From Selenomonadaceae bacterium UBA3796 (GTDB lineage Bacteria; Bacillota; Negativicutes; Selenomonadales; Selenomonadaceae), in NCBI GenBank assembly GCA_002369175.1, contig DFES01000079.1, positions 1 to 22,246 of the forward strand: a stretch of 22,246 nt of DNA. The letters are read 5' to 3'. A program made the translations under genes and the position numbers. Positions 6,789-13,973 of this stretch are shown here, one piece after another. Under the pieces are notes generated by a model. That model saw nothing but the letters and a program-made list of their open reading frames with translations. It was not told where the DNA came from and did no database searches. The first letter of the stretch is position 1. Every line of letters starts with the position of its first letter.

Positions 6789-7883
6789 TTGACAAACATC
6801 AATTTATCAAACATCGACTGGTCTCACTATCTGCAGATCCTTACCATTCCCTTCTGCATACTGATTGCTGCCCTGACCATCGGACTGATTGCGAACCGTT
6901 TCATCAACAGGCACATCCGTGAACATCTATCGGATGAAATCACCCTGAAAAATGTCTTCATCCATGCGTTGAAAGGTGTTCCCATATCTTTCTGCCTTGT
7001 GGCGGGACTCTACTGGATCGTAAACACCGTTGAAATCACCCCCACCCTCACAAAGATTTTCTCCTACGTTCTCTTCACCATCAACACCTATACGATTACC
7101 CGCGTCGTAGCCCGTACCCTGTCCGGCATGGTGGACTATTACACGGAACACTCCGACGGGAATCTGCCGAAGAGCTCTCTTCTCAATAATATCCTGACCT
7201 TTGTCATTTACGGCATGGGCATCATCATTGTCCTGCAATACTACGGCATCTCCATCGCCCCCATCATCACAGCCATGGGTGTCGGCGGTATGGCGATGGC
7301 ACTCGGTATGCAGGAAACCCTCGCCAACATCTTCTCCGGGCTCCAGCTTATCATCTCCAAACAGCTCCGGCTCAACGACTTCATCATGCTGAGCACCGGC
7401 GAACAGGGATGCGTCACGGACATCACCTGGCGCTACACCAAGATACAGCCCGTCCTTGGAAATGTCATCGTCATCCCGAACAAGAACCTTGCCGGCACCA
7501 TCATCACCAACTACAACCTTCCCCAGGAGGATATCCCCATCAGGATTCCTATCGGAGTGGCCTATAACAGCGATTTGGATCTGGTGGAGCAGGTAACTCT
7601 GGAAGTGGCCCGGCAAGTTATGGAGGAACAGCAAAACACGAACGATGGCATGGAAAACATTGCCATGGATCCGCCGAAAGTGCTTTTCCACACCTTTGCC
7701 GAATCCAGCATCAACTTCGATGCCATTCTCTACTCCACCAGATTCGACAACCAGGCTCGCCTCAAGCATAATTTCATCAAGGCTCTCACAAAACGCTACC
7801 GTGAGGAAAACATCAACATTCCCTTCCCCATCCGCACGGTTCTCCAACAAACAGATTCCCCCGTTCCTCTTTTTACGAAATAA
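6789..7883 (+). CDS. MscS-family mechanosensitive ion channel
   Basis: MscS channels open under membrane tension and release solutes during osmotic downshock. This 364-residue inner-membrane protein has hydrophobic segments at about 17-38, 58-75, 85-105 and 128-150. A Gly/Ala-rich pore helix follows at about 153-170 (PIITAMGVGGMAMALGMQET), then the conserved FSGLQLIISKQLRLNDFI entry to the cytoplasmic beta domain. The C-terminal alpha/beta domain forms the cytoplasmic cage. The start is TTG at 6789, seven bases after AAGGAGG; no better in-frame ATG exists before the first membrane segment. It is in an apparent operon with the upstream glycosyltransferase (15-base gap) and is followed by a strong terminator. 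Confidence 0.94.
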   Translation: MTNINLSNIDWSHYLQILTIPFCILIAALTIGLIANRFINRHIREHLSDEITLKNVFIHALKGVPISFCLVAGLYWIVNTVEITPTLTKIFSYVLFTINTYTITRVVARTLSGMVDYYTEHSDGNLPKSSLLNNILTFVIYGMGIIIVLQYYGISIAPIITAMGVGGMAMALGMQETLANIFSGLQLIISKQLRLNDFIMLSTGEQGCVTDITWRYTKIQPVLGNVIVIPNKNLAGTIITNYNLPQEDIPIRIPIGVAYNSDLDLVEQVTLEVARQVMEEQQNTNDGMENIAMDPPKVLFHTFAESSINFDAILYSTRFDNQARLKHNFIKALTKRYREENINIPFPIRTVLQQTDSPVPLFTK

Positions 7884-7904
7884 GGCACTGGCGTAAATGT
7901 AAAC

Positions 7905-7958
7905 ATATCCACAGAAATCCTGTGAATTACACACCGATTTCTGTGGATATCTTTTTTT
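7905..7958 (+). terminator. Rho-independent terminator after MscS gene
   Basis: A perfect 15-bp inverted repeat, ATATCCACAGAAATC (7905-7919) and GATTTCTGTGGATAT (7936-7950), is followed by C and seven T residues. It ends the glycosyltransferase-MscS transcript. Confidence 0.93.
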
Positions 7959-8015
7959 GTGGAAGTTCCTCTGGAAAAATTATTCAATCCTTTTTTCCCT
8001 CAGCCTTGCCCTCCC

Positions 8016-8124
8016 TGTGAAATATCTTGTCTTCTGAAACAACTTCCCATACACAATATACAATAATTACGTATAATTATACATAATTCCTTGTGGAAAA
8101 CTTCTCTCCTCTCCCTGTGAATAA
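8016..8124. promoter_or_regulatory. DnaA-box-like sites upstream of the nrd promoter
   Basis: TGTGGAAAA (8092-8100) and TGTGAATAA (8116-8124) fit the reverse complement of the DnaA consensus TTWTNCACA. TGTGAAATA (8016-8024) differs at one base. Further near-matches lie at 7921-7929 and in the terminator arms. No dnaA or dnaN is present, so this is more likely transcriptional control than an origin, or chance in AT-rich DNA. Confidence 0.3.
8065..8088. promoter_or_regulatory. 24-base near-perfect palindrome, possible operator
   Basis: AATTACGTATAATTATACATAATT is symmetrical about 8076/8077 at 11 of 12 base pairs. It sits about 57 bases upstream of the -35 hexamer of the nrd promoter. It does not match NrdR, FNR, Rex or classic PerR sites well enough for me to name a regulator. 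Confidence 0.4.
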
Positions 8125-8171
8125 AACTATATATTGTGTAAGTATTGACCTTCTCATCATAGATATAGTAT
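8124..8171 (+). promoter_or_regulatory. Tandem NrdR boxes
   Basis: Box A at 8124-8139 (AAACTATATATTGTGT) matches the consensus ACACWATATATWGTGT at 15 of 16 positions. Box B at 8156-8171 (ATCATAGATATAGTAT) matches at 11 of 16. Their centres are 32 bases apart, the three-helical-turn spacing known for NrdR operators. Box A lies just upstream of the -35 hexamer and box B overlaps the -10, a layout expected for repression. A further half-match, ACACAATATA, is at 8051-8060. The genes that follow are ribonucleotide-reductase related, supporting the call. Confidence 0.8.
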
Positions 8172-8174
8172 AAT
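8145..8174 (+). promoter_or_regulatory. Promoter of the small nrd operon
   Basis: TTGACC (8145-8150) and TATAAT (8169-8174) are separated by 18 bases. The 5' leader of about 78 bases contains a small hairpin, GTTTCC-CCGA-GGAAAC (8187-8202). The promoter is embraced by the two NrdR boxes. The gap between the MscS gene and this operon otherwise holds only the terminator and the operator-like sites listed separately. Confidence 0.85.
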
Positions 8175-8258
8175 AATCATAATGAGGTTTCCCCGAGGAA
8201 ACGATGCAGAAAATGTGTAAACATGCATTCTATTAATAAACAAGGACAGGTGATTCTC

Positions 8259-8543
8259 ATGATCGTGAACGGCATCCATGTGAAGGTACAGGGCATCCCC
8301 GATGTGTCCGAGCAGGAAATCATTCATTATATTGATTATGTAAAAGGACAGACACAGGAACCACTCACCAGTTTGTCCATATCCGGGGCGGCAGGGGGCA
8401 ACGTGGAGCTTCACTATGTCCTGCGTCCCCAAAAATTCGAGCGCATCCGCCGCATTACCGGATATCTTGTGGGAACCATCGACCGCTGGAACAATGCCAA
8501 GCAGGCAGAGGAACATGAGCGTGTGAAACACGGTGTAAACTGA
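8259..8543 (+). CDS. Small protein resembling the C-terminal tail of NrdD
   Basis: From ATG 8259 the product is 94 residues; an alternative ATG at 8223 would give 106, but only 8259 has a ribosome site (AAGGACAGGTG) at workable spacing. The C-terminal half, with ERIRRITGYLVGTIDRW and ending in ERVKHG, resembles the C-terminal tail of class III (anaerobic) ribonucleotide reductase NrdD. In NrdD the glycine of RxCGYL bears the glycyl radical. Here that position would be Gly68, preceded by Thr rather than Cys, and the two C-x2-C zinc pairs of NrdD are absent; the protein has no cysteine at all. The N-terminal half (IVNGIHVKVQGIPD...) is unfamiliar. It overlaps nrdG by one base (TGATG) and shares the NrdR-controlled promoter. 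A role with NrdD/NrdG is inferred; no full-length nrdD is in the window. Confidence 0.75.
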   Translation: MIVNGIHVKVQGIPDVSEQEIIHYIDYVKGQTQEPLTSLSISGAAGGNVELHYVLRPQKFERIRRITGYLVGTIDRWNNAKQAEEHERVKHGVN

Positions 8544-9043
8544 TGAGACTCCGCATTGCCGGCATTGTGGAGGAATCCTTTGTGGACGGCGATGGCTGTC
8601 GTTTCGCTGTTTTCGTGCAGGGCTGTCCCCGGCGATGCTCCGGCTGCCAAAATCCGGAGACCCAGCCTTTCCACGGCGGCAGGGACATCGATACCGAAGA
8701 TATCCTCAAGCAGATAGACACCAATCCTCTGTTGAGCGGTATCACTTTCAGTGGAGGAGAGCCTTTCTGCCAGCCCCGACCTCTTGCGGAACTCGCAAAT
8801 GCCGTCCATGCAAGGGGACTCAGTGTGTGGTCCTATACAGGCAACACACTGGAGGAACTTCGAGCCATGAAAGATGAGGATGTTTGTGCCTTGCTGAATG
8901 AGATTGATGTTCTGGTAGATGGTGAATACATCGAAGCAGAGCGGGATCTCACCTTGAAATTTCGCGGATCCCGCAATCAACGCATCATCGATATGAACGC
9001 CACGCGCCAAAAAGGACAGATTGTCCCAAAGTACAAAGAATAA
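8543..9043 (+). CDS. nrdG: Anaerobic ribonucleotide reductase activating protein
   Basis: NrdG is a radical SAM enzyme that uses a [4Fe-4S] cluster and S-adenosylmethionine to create the glycyl radical on NrdD, enabling dNTP synthesis without oxygen. The 166-residue protein has the cluster motif C28-x3-C32-x2-C35 (QGCPRRCSGC), the SAM-binding GGE motif in ITFSGGEPF, and the family's C-terminal region with FRGSRNQRIIDM. Length fits the family (about 155-175). Its ATG overlaps the stop of the preceding small gene (TGATG), implying coupled translation. The usual partner nrdD is not adjacent, which is odd for this gene. Confidence 0.95.
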   Translation: MRLRIAGIVEESFVDGDGCRFAVFVQGCPRRCSGCQNPETQPFHGGRDIDTEDILKQIDTNPLLSGITFSGGEPFCQPRPLAELANAVHARGLSVWSYTGNTLEELRAMKDEDVCALLNEIDVLVDGEYIEAERDLTLKFRGSRNQRIIDMNATRQKGQIVPKYKE

Positions 9044-9080
9044 GCTCCGCCCCCGCAGTTTGCAGGGGCGGAGCTTATTC
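9038..9080. terminator. Bidirectional terminator between convergent genes
   Basis: A perfect 16-bp inverted repeat, GAATAAGCTCCGCCCC (9038-9053) and GGGGCGGAGCTTATTC (9065-9080), spans the nrdG stop codon. Both outward flanks continue as TTATTCTTT, so it can serve nrdG and the convergent GGDEF-like gene. Confidence 0.88.
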
Positions 9081-9087
9081 TTTCGCC

Positions 9088-10077
9088 TCAATATTTCTCT
9101 TCCTCAAACAGCCGATACTGATTGTCGCCGCGCTCCTGTGCTGAAGCCAGAGCGGTTTCTGCCTGCTTGAGCATGACAGCGAACTGCTGACGTCCGGAAC
9201 TCGAGGCTGCAACGCCTACATTGCACAGGGTCGGGCTCCCCTCCGTCATGGGAACACGCTGGCAGATATCCAGAATACGCTGAGCACGTCGCTCGATGAT
9301 ATCAATGGAAGTTTCTCCGCAGATAAAAACGAGGAATACATTCTCCCTAACCTTTCCAATGATATCCTCCCCGCGAAAATCAGAACGAATTGCCTCCACA
9401 ATGGCACGCAGATAAAAACTTGTCATCCGCCCTGCCGGATCATGGGACTCGGCAATATTACGAATGGAAAACAGGAACAGAACACCCTTCTCCCCTATCT
9501 GCAACCCCCGAAGGCGTGTCGTCACTCTCTGCGCCAGCGCCTCGCCCTCATAGAGCTTGTCCATGCTTCTGGACGGATCCTCATTGGATTCCGAAAAATC
9601 TTCTTCCAAAACGTCATTGTACCCAACAATGGCGTAAACCTCCCCCTTCTCATTGGCAAGAGAACGATAACTCGCCTTGTTCCAGCAGACCGTCTGGGAA
9701 AAAACCTTGCCCCTGTACCTGACTGTTCCGCCGGTCTTCTTTCCCCTTGCTTCCAGAAGTGCCTGAGCAAAGACCTGGCCCTCAGCCTCCACGGAATCCC
9801 GTGCTGCATGCAACGCTTTGACAAAATCCGAAATCTTGCGCTCCAGCTTCGTTCCATCCGACAGAACTTCAAGATAGTACAAGCTGTCCTCTTCCACATC
9901 GAAGCAGAACAGTACACTCCCCGTCTGTTCCAAAAGCAGGAACAGTGCCTGCTGACGCTCATCATGCACTCGTATGCCGTCCGCCCTGTCCAAACAGGCA
10001 TCCACGGAAATTCCACTGCCACTGAAAAGCACTTTGGAAAAGCCCTTCGATGTAAATTCCAGTATATTTTCCGCCAT
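9088..10077 (-). CDS. Degenerate GGDEF-domain protein with N-terminal sensor region
   Basis: This 329-residue soluble protein has a PAS-like N-terminal region (about residues 15-155) and a C-terminal GGDEF fold (about 190-325). The GGDEF fold is recognised by DIIGKVRENVFLVFICGE at 238-255, CNVGVAASS near 285-293 and the closing AETALASAQERGDNQYRLF at 306-324. The active-site GGDEF motif is replaced by R244-E-N-V-F248, losing both glycines and the Asp-Glu pair, so diguanylate cyclase activity is not expected. Such domains may act as GTP or c-di-GMP sensors or protein-interaction modules; which applies here is unknown. No membrane segment is visible. The ATG follows GAGGGG. The gene lies 26 bases downstream of a usp gene on the same strand, so it is probably co-transcribed. 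Confidence 0.8.
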   Translation of the reverse strand: MAENILEFTSKGFSKVLFSGSGISVDACLDRADGIRVHDERQQALFLLLEQTGSVLFCFDVEEDSLYYLEVLSDGTKLERKISDFVKALHAARDSVEAEGQVFAQALLEARGKKTGGTVRYRGKVFSQTVCWNKASYRSLANEKGEVYAIVGYNDVLEEDFSESNEDPSRSMDKLYEGEALAQRVTTRLRGLQIGEKGVLFLFSIRNIAESHDPAGRMTSFYLRAIVEAIRSDFRGEDIIGKVRENVFLVFICGETSIDIIERRAQRILDICQRVPMTEGSPTLCNVGVAASSSGRQQFAVMLKQAETALASAQERGDNQYRLFEEEKY

Positions 10078-10103
10078 ATACGCTACCCCTCATCACATCA
10101 CTT

Positions 10104-10520
10104 TCATTTCACTACCAGAACCGGGCACTTCGCCTGTTCAACAATATACTGGCTCACGCTGCCCAGGAGCACGCCTTTGACGATGCCGAGCCCCCGGCTT
10201 CCCATGACAATGAGATCCATATCGTTGCTCGATGCAAAATCCAAAATAACCACAGCAGGGGATCCCGTCTCGGAAAAAGCTTCCTTCTCTATTCCCGATG
10301 GAACCAGTGCCATTGCGCGATCCAAAATAACATTTCCGGCCTTTGTCACTGCCTCAAGAATCGCATCCGACAGGCAGGCATTGATCGCCAACTGGTTGAT
10401 GTTCGCCACGTAGAGGAAATTGAGCTTTGCATCGCACACCTCTGCCATGGTGATTGCCTGGGCAACCGCCCGATCCGACCCTTCTGATCCATCCACAGGA
10501 ACCAAAATTTCCTTGACCAT
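10104..10520 (-). CDS. Universal stress protein, UspA family (second of pair)
   Basis: A 138-residue single-domain Usp, the usual family length. It opens with the beta strand EILVPVDGSEGSDRAV and ends with the ATP-binding signature G-x2-G-x9-G-S, seen as GSRGLGIVKGVLLGS, so it belongs to the nucleotide-binding type. Usp proteins are cytoplasmic and support survival under stress; the exact role is rarely known. ATG at 10520 is chosen because GGAGG lies six bases upstream, directly after the stop codon of the preceding usp gene. The ATG at 10535 would overlap that gene and lacks such a site. Confidence 0.92.
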   Translation of the reverse strand: MVKEILVPVDGSEGSDRAVAQAITMAEVCDAKLNFLYVANINQLAINACLSDAILEAVTKAGNVILDRAMALVPSGIEKEAFSETGSPAVVILDFASSNDMDLIVMGSRGLGIVKGVLLGSVSQYIVEQAKCPVLVVK

Positions 10521-10531
10521 AATATACCTCC

Positions 10532-10969
10532 TCACTTTACAACGATCACTGCTCCCGGAGCTGATTCCATGACCTCCTGGCTCACGCTGCCAAGAAGGAA
10601 TCCGCGAAGGGCATCCAATCCTCTGCCGCCCACCACGATGGTCTCATCTCCATGCTCCTTGGAAAATTCCACGATTCTTCGAACGGGATTGCCCGTGCGC
10701 TTATGAAGTTCCACTTCAATTCCCTCAGGAATACGCTTCCTGGCTCTCTCCAGTACTTCCCGGATCCGTCCTCCCGCAGGAGCCGAAACGATTTCCGGCA
10801 ACCAGCTGTCCGTATCCTCCACTTCATCCGTATCACTGTCGAAATAGGAAACATAGAGAATATCCAGTACCGATCCACACGACTCGGAAAGTTCCACTGC
10901 CATATCCACAGCTTTATCCGAACCGGGGGAGCCATCCACCGGCACCAATATACGGGAAAGCTTCTCCAT
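10532..10969 (-). CDS. Universal stress protein, UspA family (first of pair)
   Basis: A 145-residue Usp with N-terminal RILVPVDGSPGSDKAV and C-terminal ATP-loop GGRGLDALRGFLLGS (G-x2-G-x9-G-S). Compared with the downstream copy it has an acidic insertion around residues 50-62 (SDTDEVEDTDSW). The start is ATG at 10969, preceded by a G-rich AGGGGGG site. An upstream in-frame ATG at 11056 would add 29 residues with no family resemblance. The two proteins share the fold but differ clearly, so this is an old duplication or two independent members. Divergent from the threonine ammonia-lyase gene. Confidence 0.91.
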   Translation of the reverse strand: MEKLSRILVPVDGSPGSDKAVDMAVELSESCGSVLDILYVSYFDSDTDEVEDTDSWLPEIVSAPAGGRIREVLERARKRIPEGIEVELHKRTGNPVRRIVEFSKEHGDETIVVGGRGLDALRGFLLGSVSQEVMESAPGAVIVVK

Positions 10970-11063
10970 TGATATCCCCCCTGCTTCCCAATTGCTACTC
11001 ATAGATAATATTCGTGAAAACTGTGGGAAATCCTCTTCCTTCACAAAAAACTTCATAAAAAGG

Positions 11064-11093
11064 TTGCACTTTCATGAAATATGATGATACACT
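11064..11093 (+). promoter_or_regulatory. Probable promoter of ilvA
   Basis: TTGCAC (11064-11069) and TACACT (11088-11093) are spaced by 18 bases, each a 4-of-6 or better match to the sigma-A consensus, 45 bases upstream of the ilvA ATG. Confidence 0.5.
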
Positions 11094-11137
11094 TGTAAAA
11101 ACATTTATCCTAGTTGGTTCAGGAGGAAAAGAAATTC

Positions 11138-12391
11138 ATGTCTGAAGAAAAGAAAAACACGCCAGCTCCGGAAGAAATTGCCGAAGCGACCACCATTGCA
11201 GATATTTACCGCGCTGCCAAGCAGCTGGAAGGTATTACGGTGAAAACAAGCCTCCTCCACAGCGACTTCTTCTCAGAGTCCTGCGGCAATGAAGTGTACA
11301 TCAAGCCGGAAAATCTGCAGCATACGGGAGCTTTCAAACTCCGTGGCGCCTACAACCGCATCAGCCAGCTCACCAAGGAGGACCAGGCAAAGGGCGTCAT
11401 TACCGCCTCCGCGGGAAACCATGCCCAGGGCGTAGCCTTTGCCGCGCAAAAACTCGGTGTGAAAGCCGTCATCTGCATGCCTGCCACCACACCGATCCTG
11501 AAGGTGGAAGCTACACGCGCTTACGGAGCGGAGGTGGTTCTCCATGGCGACAGCTTTGATGACGCCTATGCCCACAGCCTTACCCTGCAGAAGAAACACG
11601 GCTATGTCTACATCCATCCATTCAATGATCTGGAGGTTATCCTTGGACAGGGAACGACGGCTCTTGAGATCATTGATGCGCTGAAGGACGTGGATGCCAT
11701 TCTCGTTCCCATCGGAGGAGGCGGCTTCGCCTCCGGCGTCGCGCTTGCCACAAAACTCGTGAACCCCGGTGTCAGGGTGATCGGTGTGGAGCCGGAAAAT
11801 GCCGCCTGCATGAAAGCTGCGCTGGATTCCGGAAAAATAACCACCTTGAAATCTTCCGATACCGTAGCCGACGGCTGCGCCGTAAAAACAGCGGGAACCC
11901 TCACCTTTGCCTTCTGCAAAAAATATCTGGATGAGATCATCACCGTTTCTGAAATGGAAATCATGGGCTCCCTCCTCTCCCTCATCGAAAAACATAAACT
12001 CATCGGAGAAGGCGCAGGCGTCCTATCCCTTGCCGCTCTCGCCAAGCTCCCCTTCAAGGGGAAAAAAGTCGTTGCCATCGTCAGCGGCGGCAACATCGAC
12101 ATCTCCACCATCTCTGCCCTTATCAACAAGGCGCTCATTGCCCGAGGGCGGGAATTCTGCTTTTCCGTGCAGCTTCCCGATAAGCCGGGACAGCTCCTGA
12201 AAGTATCCCAGATCCTTGCCGATGAAAACGCAAATGTCATTAAACTGGATCATAACCAGGCGAAAGTCACGGACAGCTTCAAGAAAGTCATCCTGGAAGT
12301 CACGGTGGAAACCCATAACCAGGAGCATATCAGCCGTATCCTGAAGGCGCTTGCGAAAAACGGCTTTGATGACATCGAGCAAATCTATTAA
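11138..12391 (+). CDS. ilvA: Threonine ammonia-lyase with ACT domain
   Basis: This PLP enzyme deaminates L-threonine to 2-oxobutyrate and ammonia, the first step toward isoleucine or propionate. The 417-residue protein has the PLP lysine K67 in TGAFKLRGA, the phosphate-binding glycine loop PIGGGGFASG near 187-196, and a C-terminal ACT domain (about 335-412, starting FSVQLPDKPGQLL). This is the length of the single-ACT form found in many Firmicutes, shorter than E. coli IlvA with its two regulatory modules. The ATG at 11138 follows AGGAGG by 11 bases; an in-frame TTG at 11114 would place that site inside the gene. A lactate-permease-family gene follows after 14 bases. A catabolic role (tdcB-like) cannot be excluded. 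Confidence 0.92.
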   Translation: MSEEKKNTPAPEEIAEATTIADIYRAAKQLEGITVKTSLLHSDFFSESCGNEVYIKPENLQHTGAFKLRGAYNRISQLTKEDQAKGVITASAGNHAQGVAFAAQKLGVKAVICMPATTPILKVEATRAYGAEVVLHGDSFDDAYAHSLTLQKKHGYVYIHPFNDLEVILGQGTTALEIIDALKDVDAILVPIGGGGFASGVALATKLVNPGVRVIGVEPENAACMKAALDSGKITTLKSSDTVADGCAVKTAGTLTFAFCKKYLDEIITVSEMEIMGSLLSLIEKHKLIGEGAGVLSLAALAKLPFKGKKVVAIVSGGNIDISTISALINKALIARGREFCFSVQLPDKPGQLLKVSQILADENANVIKLDHNQAKVTDSFKKVILEVTVETHNQEHISRILKALAKNGFDDIEQIY

Positions 12392-12405
12392 GGAGGCATG
12401 CTTCA

Positions 12406-13941
12406 ATGTTTCTCATCGCATTATCGCCCATTCTCTGGCTGGTCGTTGCGCTTTCCATTCTGAAAATGGCCGCATGGAAAGCCTGTCCGCTGGCTCTTCT
12501 CATAGCGCTTGCCGCCGGCATCTTCGTCAATGACATGACGATTCCCCATGCCGTACAGGCAACATTGGAAGGTGTGGCTCTGGCCTGCTGGCCAATCCTT
12601 CTCGTCATCATCGCTGCGATTTTCACCTACAATCTTTCCGTCCATACCAAGGGCATGGATATCATCAAGAAGATGTTGACTTCCGTGAGTTCTGACCGGC
12701 GTGTCCTAATCCTTCTCATCGGCTGGGGATTCGGCGGTTTTCTAGAAGGCATGGCTGGATTTGGCACAGCCATTGCGATACCGGCCAGCATGCTGGCCGG
12801 TATCGGCGTGAACCCGATTCTCTCTGTTGCTGTCTGCCTTATCGCGAATTCCGTCCCCACAGCTTACGGATCTATCGGCATCCCCCTTGTGACTCTCGGC
12901 AGCGTCACGGGCATTGATGCCATGCAGCTGGCAACTTACACCTGCCTGCAGCTGGCTCCCCTTGCTTTTCTTTGCCCTTTCCTCATGGTCATTGTTGCAG
13001 GAAATTCCCTCAAGGCGCTCAAGCACATGGTTCCCACCTGTCTTGGCGCCTCGCTGGGCTTTTTGATTCCCGAACTCATCGTAGCTTCCCATATGGGGCC
13101 TGAACTCGCTGTGGTGGCAGGTTCCATCGGAGCCATGGCTGCCATTGTCGCCTGCGCGGAGATCAAGCCGCTCCATGACGGGGAATACGCTATGCAGGAA
13201 TCCATGGAAGCGGATCATCATGTATCAGCCAAGGAGGGATTTATTGCATGCCTTCCTTTTGTTCTCATCTTCCTCTTTCTTCTCTTCACCTCAAAACTCA
13301 TCCCCGCAATCCACGATCCCCTTCATCTCATCAAGACCTCTGTTCTCATCTATGATGGTGTCGGCGGTGCTCCGTACACATTTACCTGGGTGGCAACTCC
13401 CGGTATTCTCATTCTCCTTGCCGCTTTCATCGGCGGAACGGTTCAAAAAGCTTCCCTGGGAGAGATGCTTGGTGTCTTGAAGCGCACCATCACCAATCTG
13501 CGCTTCACCATCATCACCATCATAGCTGTCATCGCCACGGCAAAGGTCATGGGATACAGCGGCATGACCAGCCAGATTGCGGAAACTGCCGTTGCTGCCA
13601 CAGGAACGGGATATCCTGCCATCGCTGCCTTCATCGGCTCCATCGGCACTTTCATCACGGGATCTGCAACCTCGAGCTGCGTTCTCTTCGGAAAACTCCA
13701 GACAGATGCTGCCAGTGCCATTGGAGCCAATGCCATGGTGGAAGCGTGGGTAGCCGCAGCCAATGCCACAGGGGCCTGCGCCGGCAAGATGATATCCCCC
13801 CAGAGCATAGCCATCGGAGTTGCTTCCATCGGTGTGGCCGGTGCCGACAGCCAACTTCTGAAATTCGCAGTGAAAATCTACATTCCCTTTATCATCACCA
13901 TGGGACTCATCGTCTTTTTCGGCCAGTCCCTCCTCAGCTAA
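12406..13941 (+). CDS. L-lactate permease family transporter (LctP)
   Basis: A 511-residue, highly hydrophobic inner-membrane protein of the lactate permease family, proton-coupled carriers of lactate, glycolate and related 2-hydroxy acids. Family signatures include FLEGMAGFGTAIAIPASML (about 112-130), GTFITGSATSSCVLFGKLQ and ANATGACAGKMISPQSIAI, with 12 or more membrane segments. GGAGG sits directly after the ilvA stop codon, nine bases before ATG. The tight coupling to ilvA is unexpected for a lactate importer and hints at a substrate linked to threonine breakdown, such as a C4 hydroxy or oxo acid. That is inference. A strong terminator follows. Confidence 0.9.
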   Translation: MFLIALSPILWLVVALSILKMAAWKACPLALLIALAAGIFVNDMTIPHAVQATLEGVALACWPILLVIIAAIFTYNLSVHTKGMDIIKKMLTSVSSDRRVLILLIGWGFGGFLEGMAGFGTAIAIPASMLAGIGVNPILSVAVCLIANSVPTAYGSIGIPLVTLGSVTGIDAMQLATYTCLQLAPLAFLCPFLMVIVAGNSLKALKHMVPTCLGASLGFLIPELIVASHMGPELAVVAGSIGAMAAIVACAEIKPLHDGEYAMQESMEADHHVSAKEGFIACLPFVLIFLFLLFTSKLIPAIHDPLHLIKTSVLIYDGVGGAPYTFTWVATPGILILLAAFIGGTVQKASLGEMLGVLKRTITNLRFTIITIIAVIATAKVMGYSGMTSQIAETAVAATGTGYPAIAAFIGSIGTFITGSATSSCVLFGKLQTDAASAIGANAMVEAWVAAANATGACAGKMISPQSIAIGVASIGVAGADSQLLKFAVKIYIPFIITMGLIVFFGQSLLS

Positions 13942-13973
13942 CTTCCATATTTTACAGGGATTCTCTCTTGAAA

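Noticed and set aside
6927..7934. 335-codon open frame antisense to the MscS gene
   Set aside because: The sense gene is a clear MscS channel, and the antisense frame begins within the terminator region.
7905..8124. Chromosomal replication origin
   Set aside because: DnaA-like sites and AT-rich DNA are present, but dnaA, dnaN, rpmH and gyrase genes are absent and most sites are imperfect.
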